Notes: generated by a model from the letters alone, not told the origin. A DNA stretch of 22,732 nt from Ophiothrix spiculata (GCA_000969725.1 JXSR01S011169.1), one strand, 5' to 3'. Shown: positions 1-9,665, numbered from the stretch's first letter. Made by a program: numbers and translations.

Positions 1-58
1 TCGGTGGTAAAATTAGGGTCGGTCGGGTTACGCCAATCAAACAATTTTTTTTAGGCCT
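1..58. repeat. Terminal fragment of a MITE family
   Basis: The window opens inside a repeat. Its last bases (caatcaaacaa, a T run, then aggcct) match, as an end, the element at 20176-20528. The reverse complement also follows that element further inward: acccgaccgaccct here against acccgcggccccta there. The other end lies outside the window. Confidence 0.55.
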
Positions 59-1239
59 AGGTGTCTATACTGGATAAAGTATATTGACCCACACTTTGTG
101 AGTGAAAAAGTAATTTTATCATTGTAGATGGATAGTGTGGAAGCAGCCATGATATGGAGGTTGAAGATGGTGTTCTTTCTGAAATGTTGAAAGGGTGTAA
201 GACAGGGTTCCCAATTCATGACAAAAGCTTTAAAGTCATACGAAAGGGCTTGAGGTTATTGTCTTGCATCATGATGCAGAAAAATGTTTAGTCATGTTTC
301 AAAGATAGATGTAGTATTCAGGCATGATTATCTTCAGGTTTTTGCCTGAATTCAGGCAAAATTGCTTGGATCTTCACTGTACAAAAGTTTTGGGAAATTC
401 ACATTTTCAGGCAAATTCAGGCAAGATTACAAAAAGCCATAACCATCCCTGAGTATTATAGTGTATTGAATGATGCATAAAAATTGTGTCAGGACCTCTA
501 TCATTATATATATATATAAAGACTATTTCAGAGGTGGTAGCTGCGTTTCTCCTAATATTTTTGCATCATGACTCAGAATACATTTCGTCATGGTTCTTTC
601 GTCAAAGCCTTCTGAATGTCGGAAGATATTCTGTCATGAATTGGCCTAAACTTGTTGACATTATCCATAAGATTTTAACTATTGTCTGTCCAAATCAAAT
701 AGACCCAAAGTCATGAAAGAAAAGTTATTTGTCCTTACTAGACCCTATAACATTTTGTTGTTAAGTCTTTGTATTTCGTTGTAATAAATTAAAACAAAAT
801 CAAAAACTGATTTATGTCAACCACATCAACTTTGCATGGAATATTCATTTTATTAAGAAGAAAACATCTGCAGTCAAATGAATAACAAAAAATACTAAAT
901 ATGTGGTTTATAACCAAAAACAGTTATTCTCCATCAAAAAAACCCCTAAAGATGGATCCAGCATTGAGGAATTTCAAGATTTCTAATTTCTTTGAGAGCA
1001 AATAATGGAGATCTAAAAGTCAGCTTTGCCAAATGCTTTGCAGTCATGTTTTTTTTTGCTGCAATAGTCAAGAGGATAATAGCTTATATGGCAACAGCGA
1101 CACAAGTGTTAGATATTATTATTTTTTTGAATTAAAATCCATTCAATAGACACCACAACTGGACTCAATAGATCTTATTTTTGCCTTTAATATTGTTCTT
1201 TTTGAGTTAATTTAGTGCAATGAGATAATGGACATTTAA
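59..1239. other. BRCA2 intron, upstream part; no gene seen
   Basis: This is AT-rich intronic sequence upstream of the first visible BRCA2 exon. I looked for the preceding BRCA2 exon, which should carry the conserved Trp/Tyr-rich end of the helical domain, and did not find it in any frame. At 321-425 the heptamer tcaggca and its complement recur several times, including the palindrome gcctgaattcaggc. The small open frame at 486-716 has no recognisable domain and looks like chance. Confidence 0.6.
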
Positions 1240-1470
1240 TAAGGTGTTGGAGCACAATTAGGCCACAATTTGTGTGGCTGACCTCAATCTGGCCACAGCC
1301 CTTTATTTTCCAAGATTGCGACTGTAGACTTGATTTTCACCTCAATAGTATTGTAAAATATTCATTTCACATTTTGACATTATATAGAGGTGCATAATCA
1401 AGCCTACTGTCGCCATCTTGGAAAACAAAGGTTGTTACCAGTTGTGGCCTAATTGTGCTCCAACGCCTAA
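1240..1470. repeat. Short foldback/MITE element (~230 bp)
   Basis: The ends are inverted copies: aggtgttggagcacaattag at 1242 pairs with the complement of ctaattgtgctccaacgcct ending at 1468. The pairing continues inward on both sides, through ttttccaagat(t/g)gcgac and cttgatt, to the cacctc/gaggtg pair near 1340 and 1390, so almost the whole element folds on itself. It has no coding capacity. I could not define a target-site duplication with confidence. Confidence 0.8.
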
Positions 1471-1577
1471 GTAAATCCAAAATAGTCCATCGAGTGCGAT
1501 CAAATTATACAATTACTTTAGCCTATAGAATGCTTTGTTACGTACAATATTTCTCATTTCTTTTGAATTATAGTTTA

Positions 1578-1775
1578 TCTCAAGGTTGTTTTTCACTCGT
1601 TCTCGGGGGTTTTATGGCCGTCCCTTGTTGTTAAGCTGCTCTGCGTAGCGATGCACTAACTTTCGCAGGTATCAACAGTGCGTGATTTGTTGATTTCGAC
1701 CGCTTATTGCCACTCGATCCACGCTCGCCTTAGTTTGGTGCATGACTCGACATTGAATAAAAAACAACATTGAGA
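1578..1775. repeat. MITE-like element just upstream of exon A
   Basis: This block of about 198 bp is richer in G+C than its flanks and has imperfect terminal inverted repeats: tctcaaggttgttttt at the left against the complement of aaaaaacaacattgaga at the right. Its right end lies 38 bp before the exon A acceptor. No clear target duplication is visible, so the exact borders are uncertain. Confidence 0.5.
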
Positions 1776-1813
1776 CGTACTGTACACTTGTTTGCTTTTT
1801 TTACCATTTTCAG

Positions 1814-2021
1814 GTTGTTTACTCCTCACTGGGTCATGCTCCAACTGAAGTACAGATATGATCGTGAGATCGACAACAGTCAGCGCTCAGCCTTGAAGAA
1901 AATCCTGGAGAGGGATGATGCGCCCTCCAGACGCCTGGTGCTCTGTGTCAGTGCTATACACGAGATTGGGACTCCAATGGCTCCATCAGGGGAGAGTGCT
2001 GCTAGCAAAAGTGATAAGCAG
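1814..2021 (+). CDS. BRCA2: BRCA2 exon A: end of helical domain and OB1
   Basis: Internal exon of the BRCA2 homologue, the recombination mediator that loads RAD51 on single-stranded DNA. The translation contains VMLQLKYRYDREID, SALKKILERDD and LVLCVSAI, which closely match the helical-domain/OB1 junction of animal BRCA2. The acceptor is ttaccattttcag at 1801-1813 and the donor is cag|gtaagc at 2021/2022. The exon opens with the third base of a split codon (one G, then Leu-Phe-Thr-Pro) and ends in phase 0 after Lys-Gln. Its end is a Ser/Ala/Lys-rich stretch corresponding to the variable OB1 loop. The upstream open frame back to 1770 (Met-Arg-Arg) is intronic. The exon continues in phase into 8104-8274. 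Confidence 0.93.
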
Positions 2022-2052
2022 GTAAGCTGGAACTTCAATCCGTTATTTGTTC

Positions 2053-2277
2053 AGGGATGTAAAATCTCTTGATTTTTGCTAATTTCCTCCTTTTTTGAAA
2101 AAAATTGAGACACATGGATGTAAGTTTTCAGGATTTTGACAGATTTTAGGATTTGTTTGGTCCAAACTTCCTGACTTTTATTTATTTTTAGTCCATTTTT
2201 GGGCTTTTTTATCCCATTTTGGGGATATTTAGCAATAATTCAAATGCTTTTTCAGTTTTTTTCCTTTTTTTATCCCT
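2053..2277. repeat. Diverged copy of the AGGGGTGTGA MITE family
   Basis: The sequence resembles the intact copies at 2849-3011 and 12776-12947. The start agggatgtaa, the body gctaatttcctcc with a T-run and gaaaa, and the tttttagtccatttt segment are all collinear with 12776-12947. The right end is tatccct. It is longer and more diverged than the other two copies, and no target duplication is visible. It begins 31 bp after the exon A donor. Confidence 0.6.
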
Positions 2278-2785
2278 ACTAGGGTGCATCAAGTGCCCCT
2301 CATGTCAACCAAATTTTTTGCTCCTAGTGTCAAACTGTTCCAATTAGAAAACCATCCCCTTCAAATTTGAATTCAATCGAAGGTCAGGAAGGGGGTCCAC
2401 CATGAGCTTGAAATTCGGACAGGGCCAACCAATTAAAGTACATCCGGCAGCTATTCCATTATGTACAATTATGCCAACAACACAGTAGCTGCCTTTGATC
2501 AAAGTTTTTATAGTAATTCATTTCTCATACATACCTCAATAAATAACAAATTCATTTCAACTTGGTTAAAAGACAGCTATTTTTAGACATATTTGAAGTC
2601 ATAATATTAATAGCTGCCACGTGCCTGTTTCTCTATTACGTACACTGTACAGCTGTTTCTGCAGGAAAAATTGGTCCATTGCATGCTGAAAGCTGAAAAT
2701 ATATGCATGCTTGGTACTTTCAACTAGATGACAAATCAACTAGGCAGCTATTAGTTGCCATTATGCACATCACTGTAGCTGCCCT

Positions 2786-3229
2786 ATATAACTTCAAGTA
2801 GCCTTCTTATATGTGATATATCCGAAGAGATGGTAAACTTAAAAGTGTCAGGGGTGTGAGAGGCCAGTTGACAAAAACGAGGAAAAGCGTCGTAAAGTTT
2901 AAAAAAAAGGTCAAAAACGGGCTGAAAATGAATAAAAAAGCTGAAATTTTAACACAAGAAAATTTTAAAAAACGAGGAAATCAGCTGAAAAGAGGAACTC
3001 TCACACCCCTGAAGTGTGCTTTTTATGATAATAGCAAATCCAGGAAACCGAATGAAGGAATTCTTTGTTAGAGATCAAATAAAACTGATATGGTAATTAT
3101 AGATCGGTATTTGATGTGCTTTTTACCGATTTTGAAATAGATTGGTATGTGATGTGACCGACGTCTTGCTCTGTTCATTGAAAAGAATGACAAGTTGTAA
3201 GCTTAGCAAGAAGGCTACTTGAAGTTAAA
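2786..3229. repeat. Nested inverted repeat inside the 2.2 kb foldback
   Basis: The segment taacttcaagtagccttctt near 2786 is repeated in inverse orientation as aagaaggctacttgaagtta near 3208-3228. The pair encloses the MITE copy at 2849-3011, so that copy probably inserted into an already existing inverted repeat. Confidence 0.6.
2849..3011 (-). mobile_element. MITE copy with 6 bp target duplication
   Basis: This 163 bp element has terminal inverted repeats caggggtgtgagag and ctctcacacccctg, flanked on both sides by aagtgt (2843-2848 and 3012-3017). Read on the - strand it is collinear with the copy at 12776-12947 (cagctgatttcctc, cagc then a T-run, attttcagccc). The open frame at 2856-3071 is only the A-rich strand of this repeat plus flanking sequence. 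Confidence 0.85.
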
Positions 3230-3657
3230 CTTGATGCAGCAGTGCTAAAGTCATATATTTGCTTTGCATGGTCAGCCTTTGGAAAGCCAAAGTTCCCCAA
3301 GAACATCACCCAGTTCCAGCTGATTTTGAAGGCAAGGTTTGTGCTCCCCCCCCAAAAAAAATCATGGCATATTCTTAGCAGACAATGGTGAAACCTGGCC
3401 CAAGTCTTCAGCTTATCTGCAACCCCTTAGCAATGTTCTGGCATAGTGGTAAAAGATGCAACCGAACAATGATGGATGAAACTCTGAGTAGGTTTCATAA
3501 CTGCTACCCAAAGGAACCTTAACACCGAAGAGAAGGAACCACTATATAGTAAAAAGGAACCAGAACAAAAAGAGATGGGCTTTTTTACCAGTCAACAGTC
3601 CTAGCCGGTATTACAACAGAGGCCTTGTGCTATGAACATCTTGCAGGTCAATGACAA

Positions 3658-3951
3658 TTGATGTCCTCAGCTTATTTGCAATTGCTAGCTAGTCCATCAA
3701 GAAGGAACACAGGCAGCAAGGACCTCAGCTCTCGGTTTGGACTTCGATCACCCACTGCATTGCTTCGCTATACGCCTGTGATCCTTCATGACCAACTACA
3801 ATTGCTTAGCAATGTCAGAACCGTCAATGCTGTAGATGGTGCAACACGTGTAATACTTAGTGCTGCCCCGAGTGAAGAATTTGATCTAAATGGTTTGCAT
3901 GTGTTGAAACAGGGAAGAAAACAGATACTTAATCTGACAAATCTGACTTGA
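3658..3951 (+). other. Unidentified 97-codon open frame inside the foldback
   Basis: The frame is ATG-initiated and lies in the more G+C-rich interior of the 2.2 kb foldback. The product is rich in Leu, Ser and Arg (for example TALLRYTPVILHDQLQLL) and has no motif I recognise, no signal peptide and no membrane segment. An overlapping 104-codon frame runs on the other strand at 3786-4100. It could be a captured host fragment or a remnant of element-encoded sequence, but chance is possible. I assign no function. Confidence 0.2.
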
Positions 3952-4470
3952 GCTAATTTACCATTGAAATATAATATACCTGGTACTGATAAATCATCAT
4001 CATAAAGTTGCAGGCACCTATCATCCACAATCTGTAAGCTAGGGGCGTGCAATGGGTCCATTTTGCATGCCGAAACTTCTATAAATGGAGAAACTTGCAT
4101 ATGGCAGCTATTATTTCGACTTCAAATATGTCTGAAATAGCTGCCTTTTGCTAAGTTGAAAATTGATTTGCATTTATTTGGTATTAGCTGAGAAATAAAG
4201 TATTATAAAAACTTCCACTAAAAGCAGCTATTCATGTGTCAATATAACTGTATATATAATACAATAGCTGCTGGCTGGACTTATACTGGTTGTCTGTGTC
4301 CGAACTTCAAGCTCTTGATGGACCCCCTTCCTGAGGTCTGATTTAATTGAAATTTGGAGCGGGTGATTTTCTAGTTAAACAGCACAGTTTGATACTAAGA
4401 GCAAAAAACTTGGTTGACATGAGGGGCGCATGATGCAACCTAATCCCTACTTACATCCCTTGAGACAACA

Positions 4471-4564
4471 CTTTTTCTTTCAAGTTTCATTTTCAGCCTG
4501 TTTTTGAAATTTTCAATATTTTTTTCTCGGTTTTAAAACGTGGTCACTCACATAACACCCCTGT
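4471..4564. repeat. Partial copy of the AGGGGTGTGA MITE family
   Basis: The sequence tttttctttca, attttcagcctgttttt and the end ctcacataacacccctg follow the second half of the copy at 12776-12947. It sits directly to the right of the 2.2 kb foldback, and the diverged copy at 2053-2277 sits directly to its left. Confidence 0.5.
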
Positions 4565-5132
4565 TTGTGAAATATTTGCCAATGATAACATTGAAATTCA
4601 ATTTGATACGTTAATCAAATCACATCATGCCAAGAATTTTCTGCAAGGGGTTGGTGGATACCATTCCTATGAATTTGCAATAGCAGATGATAAACAACTC
4701 AAAAACCTTATTGTTCATGGCGTTTGCATTCCATTGAGGATAAATTTATACCCACGACCTCGGAAGTAGAACTAGTACCGCCCCTCCCACGGACCCAGCA
4801 ATGAGCCCAGGAAAAGGAACTAGTATACGGGATTGAAATTTGATCACTCCCAAGTGAATTAGTTATCTGACCACAATCTAAACCAGTTTGTCTTTATAAT
4901 CACACCAATAGCACATTTACCCCAAGCTTCAAGTTGAGGTCTTCTTCCCATGCCACCTGTGCCTCAAATTACAAACAAAATTGAATACTGCAATCAACTT
5001 ACAAAAGTGATATTTTAATTGTTGTCAAGCAATGCTAATTCACTACTGAAAGTGGTGTTCATAAAGTTGTCATATCTAATTACTTTTTTAACTATGGACC
5101 CGGATAAGTAAGTCACTGTGACTGTAGGCCTA
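4565..5132. other. Intronic stretch without recognised features
   Basis: There is a start-less open frame of 68 codons at 4563-4766 with no recognisable similarity. A local duplication of ggaacta(g)ta is seen around 4768-4825. The rest is AT-rich with no repeat that I can pair. Confidence 0.4.
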
Positions 5133-5134
5133 TA

Positions 5135-5996
5135 CAGGGTGAATCAAAAAGAAGTTTACAGTGATTAAAGTGACTCCATTTCAAAAGGTATGATACATTC
5201 TCTAAATTGGTTTTTAATCATAAGTAATAGAGACCATTATCTTTCCATAACAAAAAAAATTACAGTCATACGACAACGGAAACGAAAATTATGGTCAATT
5301 TGGTAAATTGTAAATAAAATCAGCTGTGCAAAGATTTCCTGGTTCCGAACTTGCAATTTTGACTGAAGATAACATATTTTAGCTATGAAGAAGATCAAAT
5401 AGGACGAAACAAATAACTTCTGACGTTTGGAGGCTATATCCTTTTCATTTTTGCCTTGTAATTACAATTTGAATAAACTTTGGATATTTGACCATTTTCT
5501 GCCATTTTTTATCACTTCATTTACAAGGCTATTTCACTGTCCACACATTAAAGAAAACAACTTCCCTAGATACTTAAGTTCACAACTGTCGTGGCATCAG
5601 TAATGGTTTTCCAATATCACTTGGTTTGATGTCCTAAGGTCTCTTCCATAAGTGTTAGTTTCGGCCAAAGATATTAACGAATTGGTCGACACCTTTTGAT
5701 CAATGTCACACTTTGTTATCAGAGCCCTAATCGGACATGCAGGTAATGTTAAAATTCTCTAGTCTTCGTAAAAAGGGAAAAACATAAGGATCCGTCATTA
5801 TTTTTATTGACTTTGCGCAACCGGTTTTATTTACAATTTACAAAATTGACCTAATTTTCGTTCTGGTTGTCGCATATAGTATTTGTTTCTGTTATGGAAA
5901 GATAATGGTCTCTATAACTTATAATTAAAAACAAATTTAGAGAATGTATCATACTTTTTAAAATGGAGGCACTTTAATCACTTTTGATACACCCTG
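5135..5996. mobile_element. TA-flanked foldback (862 bp), CAGGGTGTATCAAAA ends
   Basis: The ends cagggtgaatcaaaa and, complemented, cagggtgtatcaaaa are each flanked by TA. The inverted arms are about 185-195 bp (5135-5330 with 5813-5996) and share gaatgtatcata/tatgatacattc, gagaccattatctttccataac and tttacaattta. TA flanks and these ends fit non-autonomous members of the Tc1/mariner superfamily; that assignment is inference. The interior of about 480 bp has no coding frame of note. Confidence 0.85.
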
Positions 5997-6202
5997 TATT
6001 TCAAATATGATATATACTTCAACTTTGTCCATTTGGAGTTTAATCTTTACAGTGAAAATATATACACCACAAAATGTGAACATCAAAGCTTGTATCAAAG
6101 TGTATGCCTACTAGCTCCTGCTGTGAAGTGAGAAACAGGATTTTGTTCTCAGTAGTTATTCTCTAGTGATTCTCTGTATGCAGTATTTTGAGAGCCACCA
6201 AG

Positions 6203-6224
6203 GTTTGTTGGAATTCCAACAAAC
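6203..6224. repeat. Perfect 22 bp palindrome
   Basis: The half-site gtttgttggaa is followed directly by its exact complement ttccaacaaac, with no spacer. No neighbouring element explains it. Confidence 0.8.
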
Positions 6225-6357
6225 AAGATACGTGATTGTTCAAGAGCTGTTAATTCTTTCAGCACATTTTTGAGTGTACTGCAGAGGGTAGTGGACAGCT
6301 CTGAGCAAGCGCTACTTTAGGTGCAGGCACAGCAGGTTTGTATTTATGGATATGGGT

Positions 6358-6467
6358 TATTAGTTATTTGGTGAAGTGGATGTATGATATGGGATCTGGA
6401 TATGACACTGAGTGGGCAATAATTTCACATATCATAACGACACTGAACCAAATAACAAATTTATCAT
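6358..6467. repeat. Imperfect hairpin sequence
   Basis: The run ttagttatttggtgaagtgg at 6358 pairs imperfectly with the complement of the run around 6436-6467 (catatcataacgacactgaa followed by ccaaataac). The motif ttatcataccacaaag near 6463 also recurs inverted as ctttgtggtatgataa near 6730. This is probably the remains of an old inverted-repeat element. Confidence 0.35.
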
Positions 6468-6782
6468 ACCACAAAGTAAATCTTAATTATCAAACTATTT
6501 TATTTAATTATTTTCTTGCAATTTTTTAAAGCTTTATTTTACAAAAATTCAGAAAAGCAAACCTGTTTTGATTAATATTTTATTTTACATAATACTGCGC
6601 ATCCCTATGAATTAAAATACAACATTCCAACGTTCTCAGTGACAAGATATAATGTGTCTCAACTTGCTCTGTGGCATAAGAAATATATTAATTTTCTGTT
6701 TTTTCCAAATATGGTCATGAATTCTCTTTGTGGTATGATAAAAATATTTACCTGGAATGCAATGAATATAGAGGGCATTGTA

Positions 6783-7543
6783 CACTCACGATCAAAAGTG
6801 TTTGCAGACAAAACCTTTAACCAGCCACATCTCGAGAAACGTTCATCACTTGCGCCATGCTTTTTGGATTTTATATTTTACTTAAATAGATCTAAAGAAT
6901 TCAACAAGAATTGCATTTACCTTATTTGAAAATATGTCAAAATCCCACATTCCCATTGAAATAACATAGGTTGCTGTACTGCGGCTCCTGTTCCGCGGCT
7001 CCTCCACTTCCGACATTGTTGATGTTTTGTTTGCGTAAAACAATAACGCTAAGACTTATGGAAACACTTGATACATTTTTGAAAAGAAGACAAATCAAGC
7101 TTTAAAACAAGCCTAAATTTATATTAATAGGCCAATTACTTCTCTTGTGGCACTTTGCTAAACATAAAAAAACTTGGCACAATGTAACGTCCTCCCACAA
7201 TTGGGTGTCCCACCATACGACACATGACCATAACTGCACATTTGTTGGAAAACTCACAACCTGAAAATGTTCTTTATGGTTACACTGTGATATAACAAGC
7301 ATTGAATAATAACTTAATAGGTACATATCAAAAAGTGTGTGTGGTGGATTTATATATGGTCCAGGAAATCGGCCAGTTTTATGGTTATGGAAGATCGAAT
7401 ATCAGAGGAAACATGAATTAGTTAAGTTAGATACATATGAAACCTATATAAAACATGAATTTTTTAAGAATCTTGGTCATTTGATATAATAATTCTGTTT
7501 TTGCCCGTTTTGAAGCGTGCGCAAACACTTTTGATAGGGAGTC
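6783..7543. mobile_element. Non-autonomous Tc1/mariner-like element, copy 1
   Basis: TA-flanked ends cactcacgatcaaaagtgtt and, complemented, gactccctatcaaaagtgtt. The sequence is collinear with the element at 14994-15520. Both contain acaaaacctt(t)a..cagcca near the left end, acctgaaaat(g/a)ttctt in the middle, and then ttatggaagatcgaatat here against caatggaagatcaaatat there. This copy is 761 bp against 527 bp and carries extra sequence in its left half. No transposase frame is visible. The open frame at 7102-7326 on the - strand is probably chance. Confidence 0.8.
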
Positions 7544-8103
7544 TAAGTTTTGCAACATCTGCTAAATTGACACACCTAAAATGGGGTTATTGTACAATAA
7601 TAGCCTTGGGACTCCTCTCCTTGCCAAAATCATAACAATTGGCCAAATTGCTATAAACGTTTGAAATCATAAAATATGACTTAAGTATTTTTCTATGCAA
7701 GCTTGTGCAGTAACAACTAGGTACAAATTCAAAATTTTGAAGAGACTATTTTTCGCATGATTAACCCTAACTCCCAAACGTCTAAAAACTATCTAAGTCC
7801 GAATACGTCATACAAAAATTTCCTGTTTTCTTGGGATTTTAACCCCTGACCTCTCGCATCCTGGTCCAATGTCCAGCTATGGCAAGTCACCGAGTATGGC
7901 CTGCATAGCAGCACTTTCGTGCCCATCTGTATCCCCCCCGTCTATGATGTATTTGGACTTGTGTGGTTGGATTTTGTTGAACTGTGACGTGTTAGGGTTA
8001 AATTGAGTGCAAAGGATGTAAAAGACATGCTTAATATTATTTAAGTGATGTATTTTAATTTCGCAAGCGTCCAATAAGTACCAATATTGTGTCCTTGTTT
8101 CAG

Positions 8104-8274
8104 AAACCAGCACTGCAGACCATTGAGTTAACGGATGGCTGGTATTGCATCAGGACAGTTGTTGATAAATCGCTATCATCCATGATTCAGAAAGGACGGC
8201 TCTTTGTAGGGCAGAAGCTTTGTATCTATGGAGCTGAACTAATCGGATCAGATGATGGCTGCAACCCACTGGAG
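8104..8274 (+). CDS. BRCA2: BRCA2 exon B: OB fold 1
   Basis: This exon encodes the core of OB1, which in human BRCA2 packs with the helical domain and binds DSS1/SEM1. The translation contains TIELTDGWY, KGRLFVGQKL and YGAELIGSDDGCNPLE, all strongly conserved in animal BRCA2; the Asp-Gly-Trp after Leu-Thr includes the position known in human as D2723. The acceptor is gtccttgtttcag|aaacca at 8103/8104 and the donor is gag|gtacag at 8274/8275. It is 171 nt, phase 0 at both ends. The frame stays open into the intron to 8370, but that tail lies mainly in a MITE. The next exon resumes the family sequence directly at Val-Pro-Ala-Asn-Leu-Met-Leu. Confidence 0.95.
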
Positions 8275-8307
8275 GTACAGTGTGATCAAAAGAAGTATTA
8301 TAGGCTG

Positions 8308-8558
8308 CAGGCGTCAAAATACAAGAGGGCGGAGGGTGAAAAAGCCCCCTCTAAAGGTGGAAGAGGGTGAAAAAATATTGCAAAAGCACACCAATCGCCC
8401 CCACTTATAAAACTATAAATATATTAAAGCAACAATATCCCAAGTAAAAAAAAGTAGCCCCCAAGTAGCTCAAAAGAGCCCCAAGGAAAAAGTCAGAGGG
8501 CGATTTTTAATTGCTGAAGAAGATAGCCCCCTAAAGAAAAAAAATATTTTGACCCCTG
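8308..8558. mobile_element. 251 bp MITE with near-perfect 7 bp flanking repeat
   Basis: The ends are caggcgtcaaaata and, complemented, caggggtcaaaata. They are flanked by taggctg (8301-8307) and caggctg (8559-8565), which match at 6 of 7 bases. The body is rich in blocks such as agccccc and aagtagc with A-runs. The CAGGGGTC-type end resembles hAT elements, but the duplication length does not settle it. It starts 33 bp after the exon B donor. Confidence 0.7.
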
Positions 8559-8689
8559 CAGGCTGTATTTCTGTTCTATATGCTTTTGCTTCAGAACAAC
8601 TTTTGAAAGTCAACTTGTGGTTGCATCCTTTATCCAAATATTAACAATGAATTTTGAAAAAAAGTATATCCCCAATTTATTTTGTTCAT

Positions 8690-8816
8690 GCTTTAGTCTA
8701 AACAAATGCCTGTATTGCAGATCTCGAGTACTACCATTTGCTATACAGGCATTTGTTTAGTCTATACAAATGTCTGTATTGCAAATGGTAGTACTATCTG
8801 CAAGATTGAGCTGCTG
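8690..8816. repeat. Compound hairpin/direct-repeat cluster
   Basis: The segment aaacaaatgcctgtat pairs exactly with atacaggcatttgttt about 35 bp on. A second, direct copy (tacaaatgtctgtattgca) follows, and gcagat..agtactaccatttg pairs with caaatggtagtactatctgc. Three related segments in alternating orientation suggest nested palindromic duplication. Confidence 0.7.
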
Positions 8817-9146
8817 AGGTCAGTCAAAAGGAAGGTGGTGGATTTTCTATCCTGCATCTATCTTATAAAAGTTCTTATCTTTGCTTAAAAGAAGCTACTA
8901 GGATTTGGATTTGGGTGACTGCATTTTGAACAAATCAAGGAAGAAATTGATGACCACAGACATGGTTTCACCAGTGTCATTATATATTGCCGATATTGAA
9001 TTGATATAACACTCCTGCTCCCAGCCACATCTCAAATGTGCATTCTAATCAATTTTACAATAGGCAATTTACTTATTAGTAGGGCCAACTCGAAACCCAG
9101 CTGGTGGCCAGCCGCCGACGGGTCTTGGCTGTTGCCATTGTCCATA

Positions 9147-9635
9147 ATTTATTTATTTATTTATTAGGCTGGTAAAAATACAAATCAATATATAAATATT
9201 GCACAAGATAAAATAATAAAATCATATTCATGTGGGGTAAAGGCACAACAAGCACATGTAGGATGGGTGGAGTACCAGTGTATAGAAATGGGATGAACAG
9301 GTGCATATCACCTCTCAAACCATCCCACCTCAAGATCAAGTGTGACAGAAGGTATGCATGGGGGAAAAAATTATGAAAACCTACAATTATTAGCACAGCT
9401 GCATATGGAAAACCACGTACAGATATCAGCTGGCTGGAACTTTGAATCAAAATGAGACTGCAAAAAATCAACCATATTGCTTTTAAAAATAGAGAACGTT
9501 GAAGATGACCTAATACTGCCAAGAAGTAGATTCCAAATTGGAACAATGCGGTTAAAAAAACTGGACTTGAAAGCTTCTGTTTGCAAAAGGGAGTCCTAAG
9601 GCGCAAATTGTCACTTGTTGATCTTGTTTTGTGAC
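9147..9635 (-). mobile_element. 5'-truncated non-LTR retrotransposon (LINE), 3' end
   Basis: Read on the - strand, the frame at 9371-9586 contains FKSSFFNRIVPIWNLL, SIRSSSTFSIFKS and ends CTWFSICSCANNCRFS. This is the extreme C-terminus typical of CR1/L2-like LINE reverse transcriptases (FFNRIV-x-WN-x-L, then a Cys-rich end). The preceding piece, STSDNLRLRTPFCKQ, lies in another frame, so a frameshift has broken the copy. After the stop come about 200 bp of 3' untranslated sequence and an (AAAT)n-type tail at 9147-9165 (attta repeats on the + strand). The catalytic reverse transcriptase is absent. It lies in the intron just upstream of exon C, in opposite orientation to the gene. Confidence 0.8.
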
Positions 9636-9636
9636 A

Positions 9637-9665
9637 ATCTTGCCCAATCTCTGATTGGGCAAGAT
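9637..9665. repeat. Small perfect hairpin
   Basis: The 13-base stem atcttgcccaatc / gattgggcaagat encloses a 3-base loop. It looks like a terminator hairpin, but in an animal intron this has no such meaning; it probably belongs to the neighbouring repeat material. Confidence 0.7.

Larger units (their letters stand above)
2280..4442. mobile_element. Large foldback element (~2.2 kb) with ~400 bp inverted arms
   Basis: The left arm (about 2281-2690) pairs with the right arm (about 4040-4441) over some 400 bp. Matching landmarks include cccctcatgtcaaccaa, aggaagggggtcca, acatatttgaagtc and tagctgcca. The left end is agggtgcatca and the right end, complemented, is aggttgcatca. Within the arms, ggcagctat and (a/g)tagctgcc recur as pairs about 30-40 bp apart, forming small hairpins. 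The interior (about 2700-4030) carries a nested inverted pair at 2787/3208, a nested MITE at 2849-3011 and a 97-codon open frame. I see no transposase, so it is probably non-autonomous. Confidence 0.85.
2022..8103 (+). other. BRCA2 intron A-B (6.1 kb), packed with repeats
   Basis: The intron runs from donor gtaagc to acceptor ttgtttcag. It holds a MITE at 2053-2277, a 2.2 kb foldback at 2280-4442 with a nested MITE, a partial MITE at 4471-4564, a TA-flanked foldback at 5135-5996 and a Tc1/mariner-like element at 6783-7543. Between them, 4565-5132 has one open frame without a start (see rejected items), 5999-6780 has a 22 bp palindrome and a weak inverted repeat, and 7546-8103 shows nothing clear beyond a 14 bp palindrome (ttattgtacaataa). 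No BRCA2 codons appear to be missing between exons A and B. Confidence 0.85.

Noticed and set aside
4563-4766. 68-codon open frame without a start codon, with protein-like composition
   Set aside because: It does not match BRCA2 or any family I recognise, and start-less frames of this length are expected by chance in a window this size.
6639-6929. 96-codon + strand frame
   Set aside because: It crosses into the Tc1/mariner-like element at 6783 and has no recognisable domain.
9637-9665. Hairpin resembling a bacterial terminator
   Set aside because: The locus is eukaryotic, there is no meaningful T-tract after the stem, and the hairpin adjoins repeat sequence.
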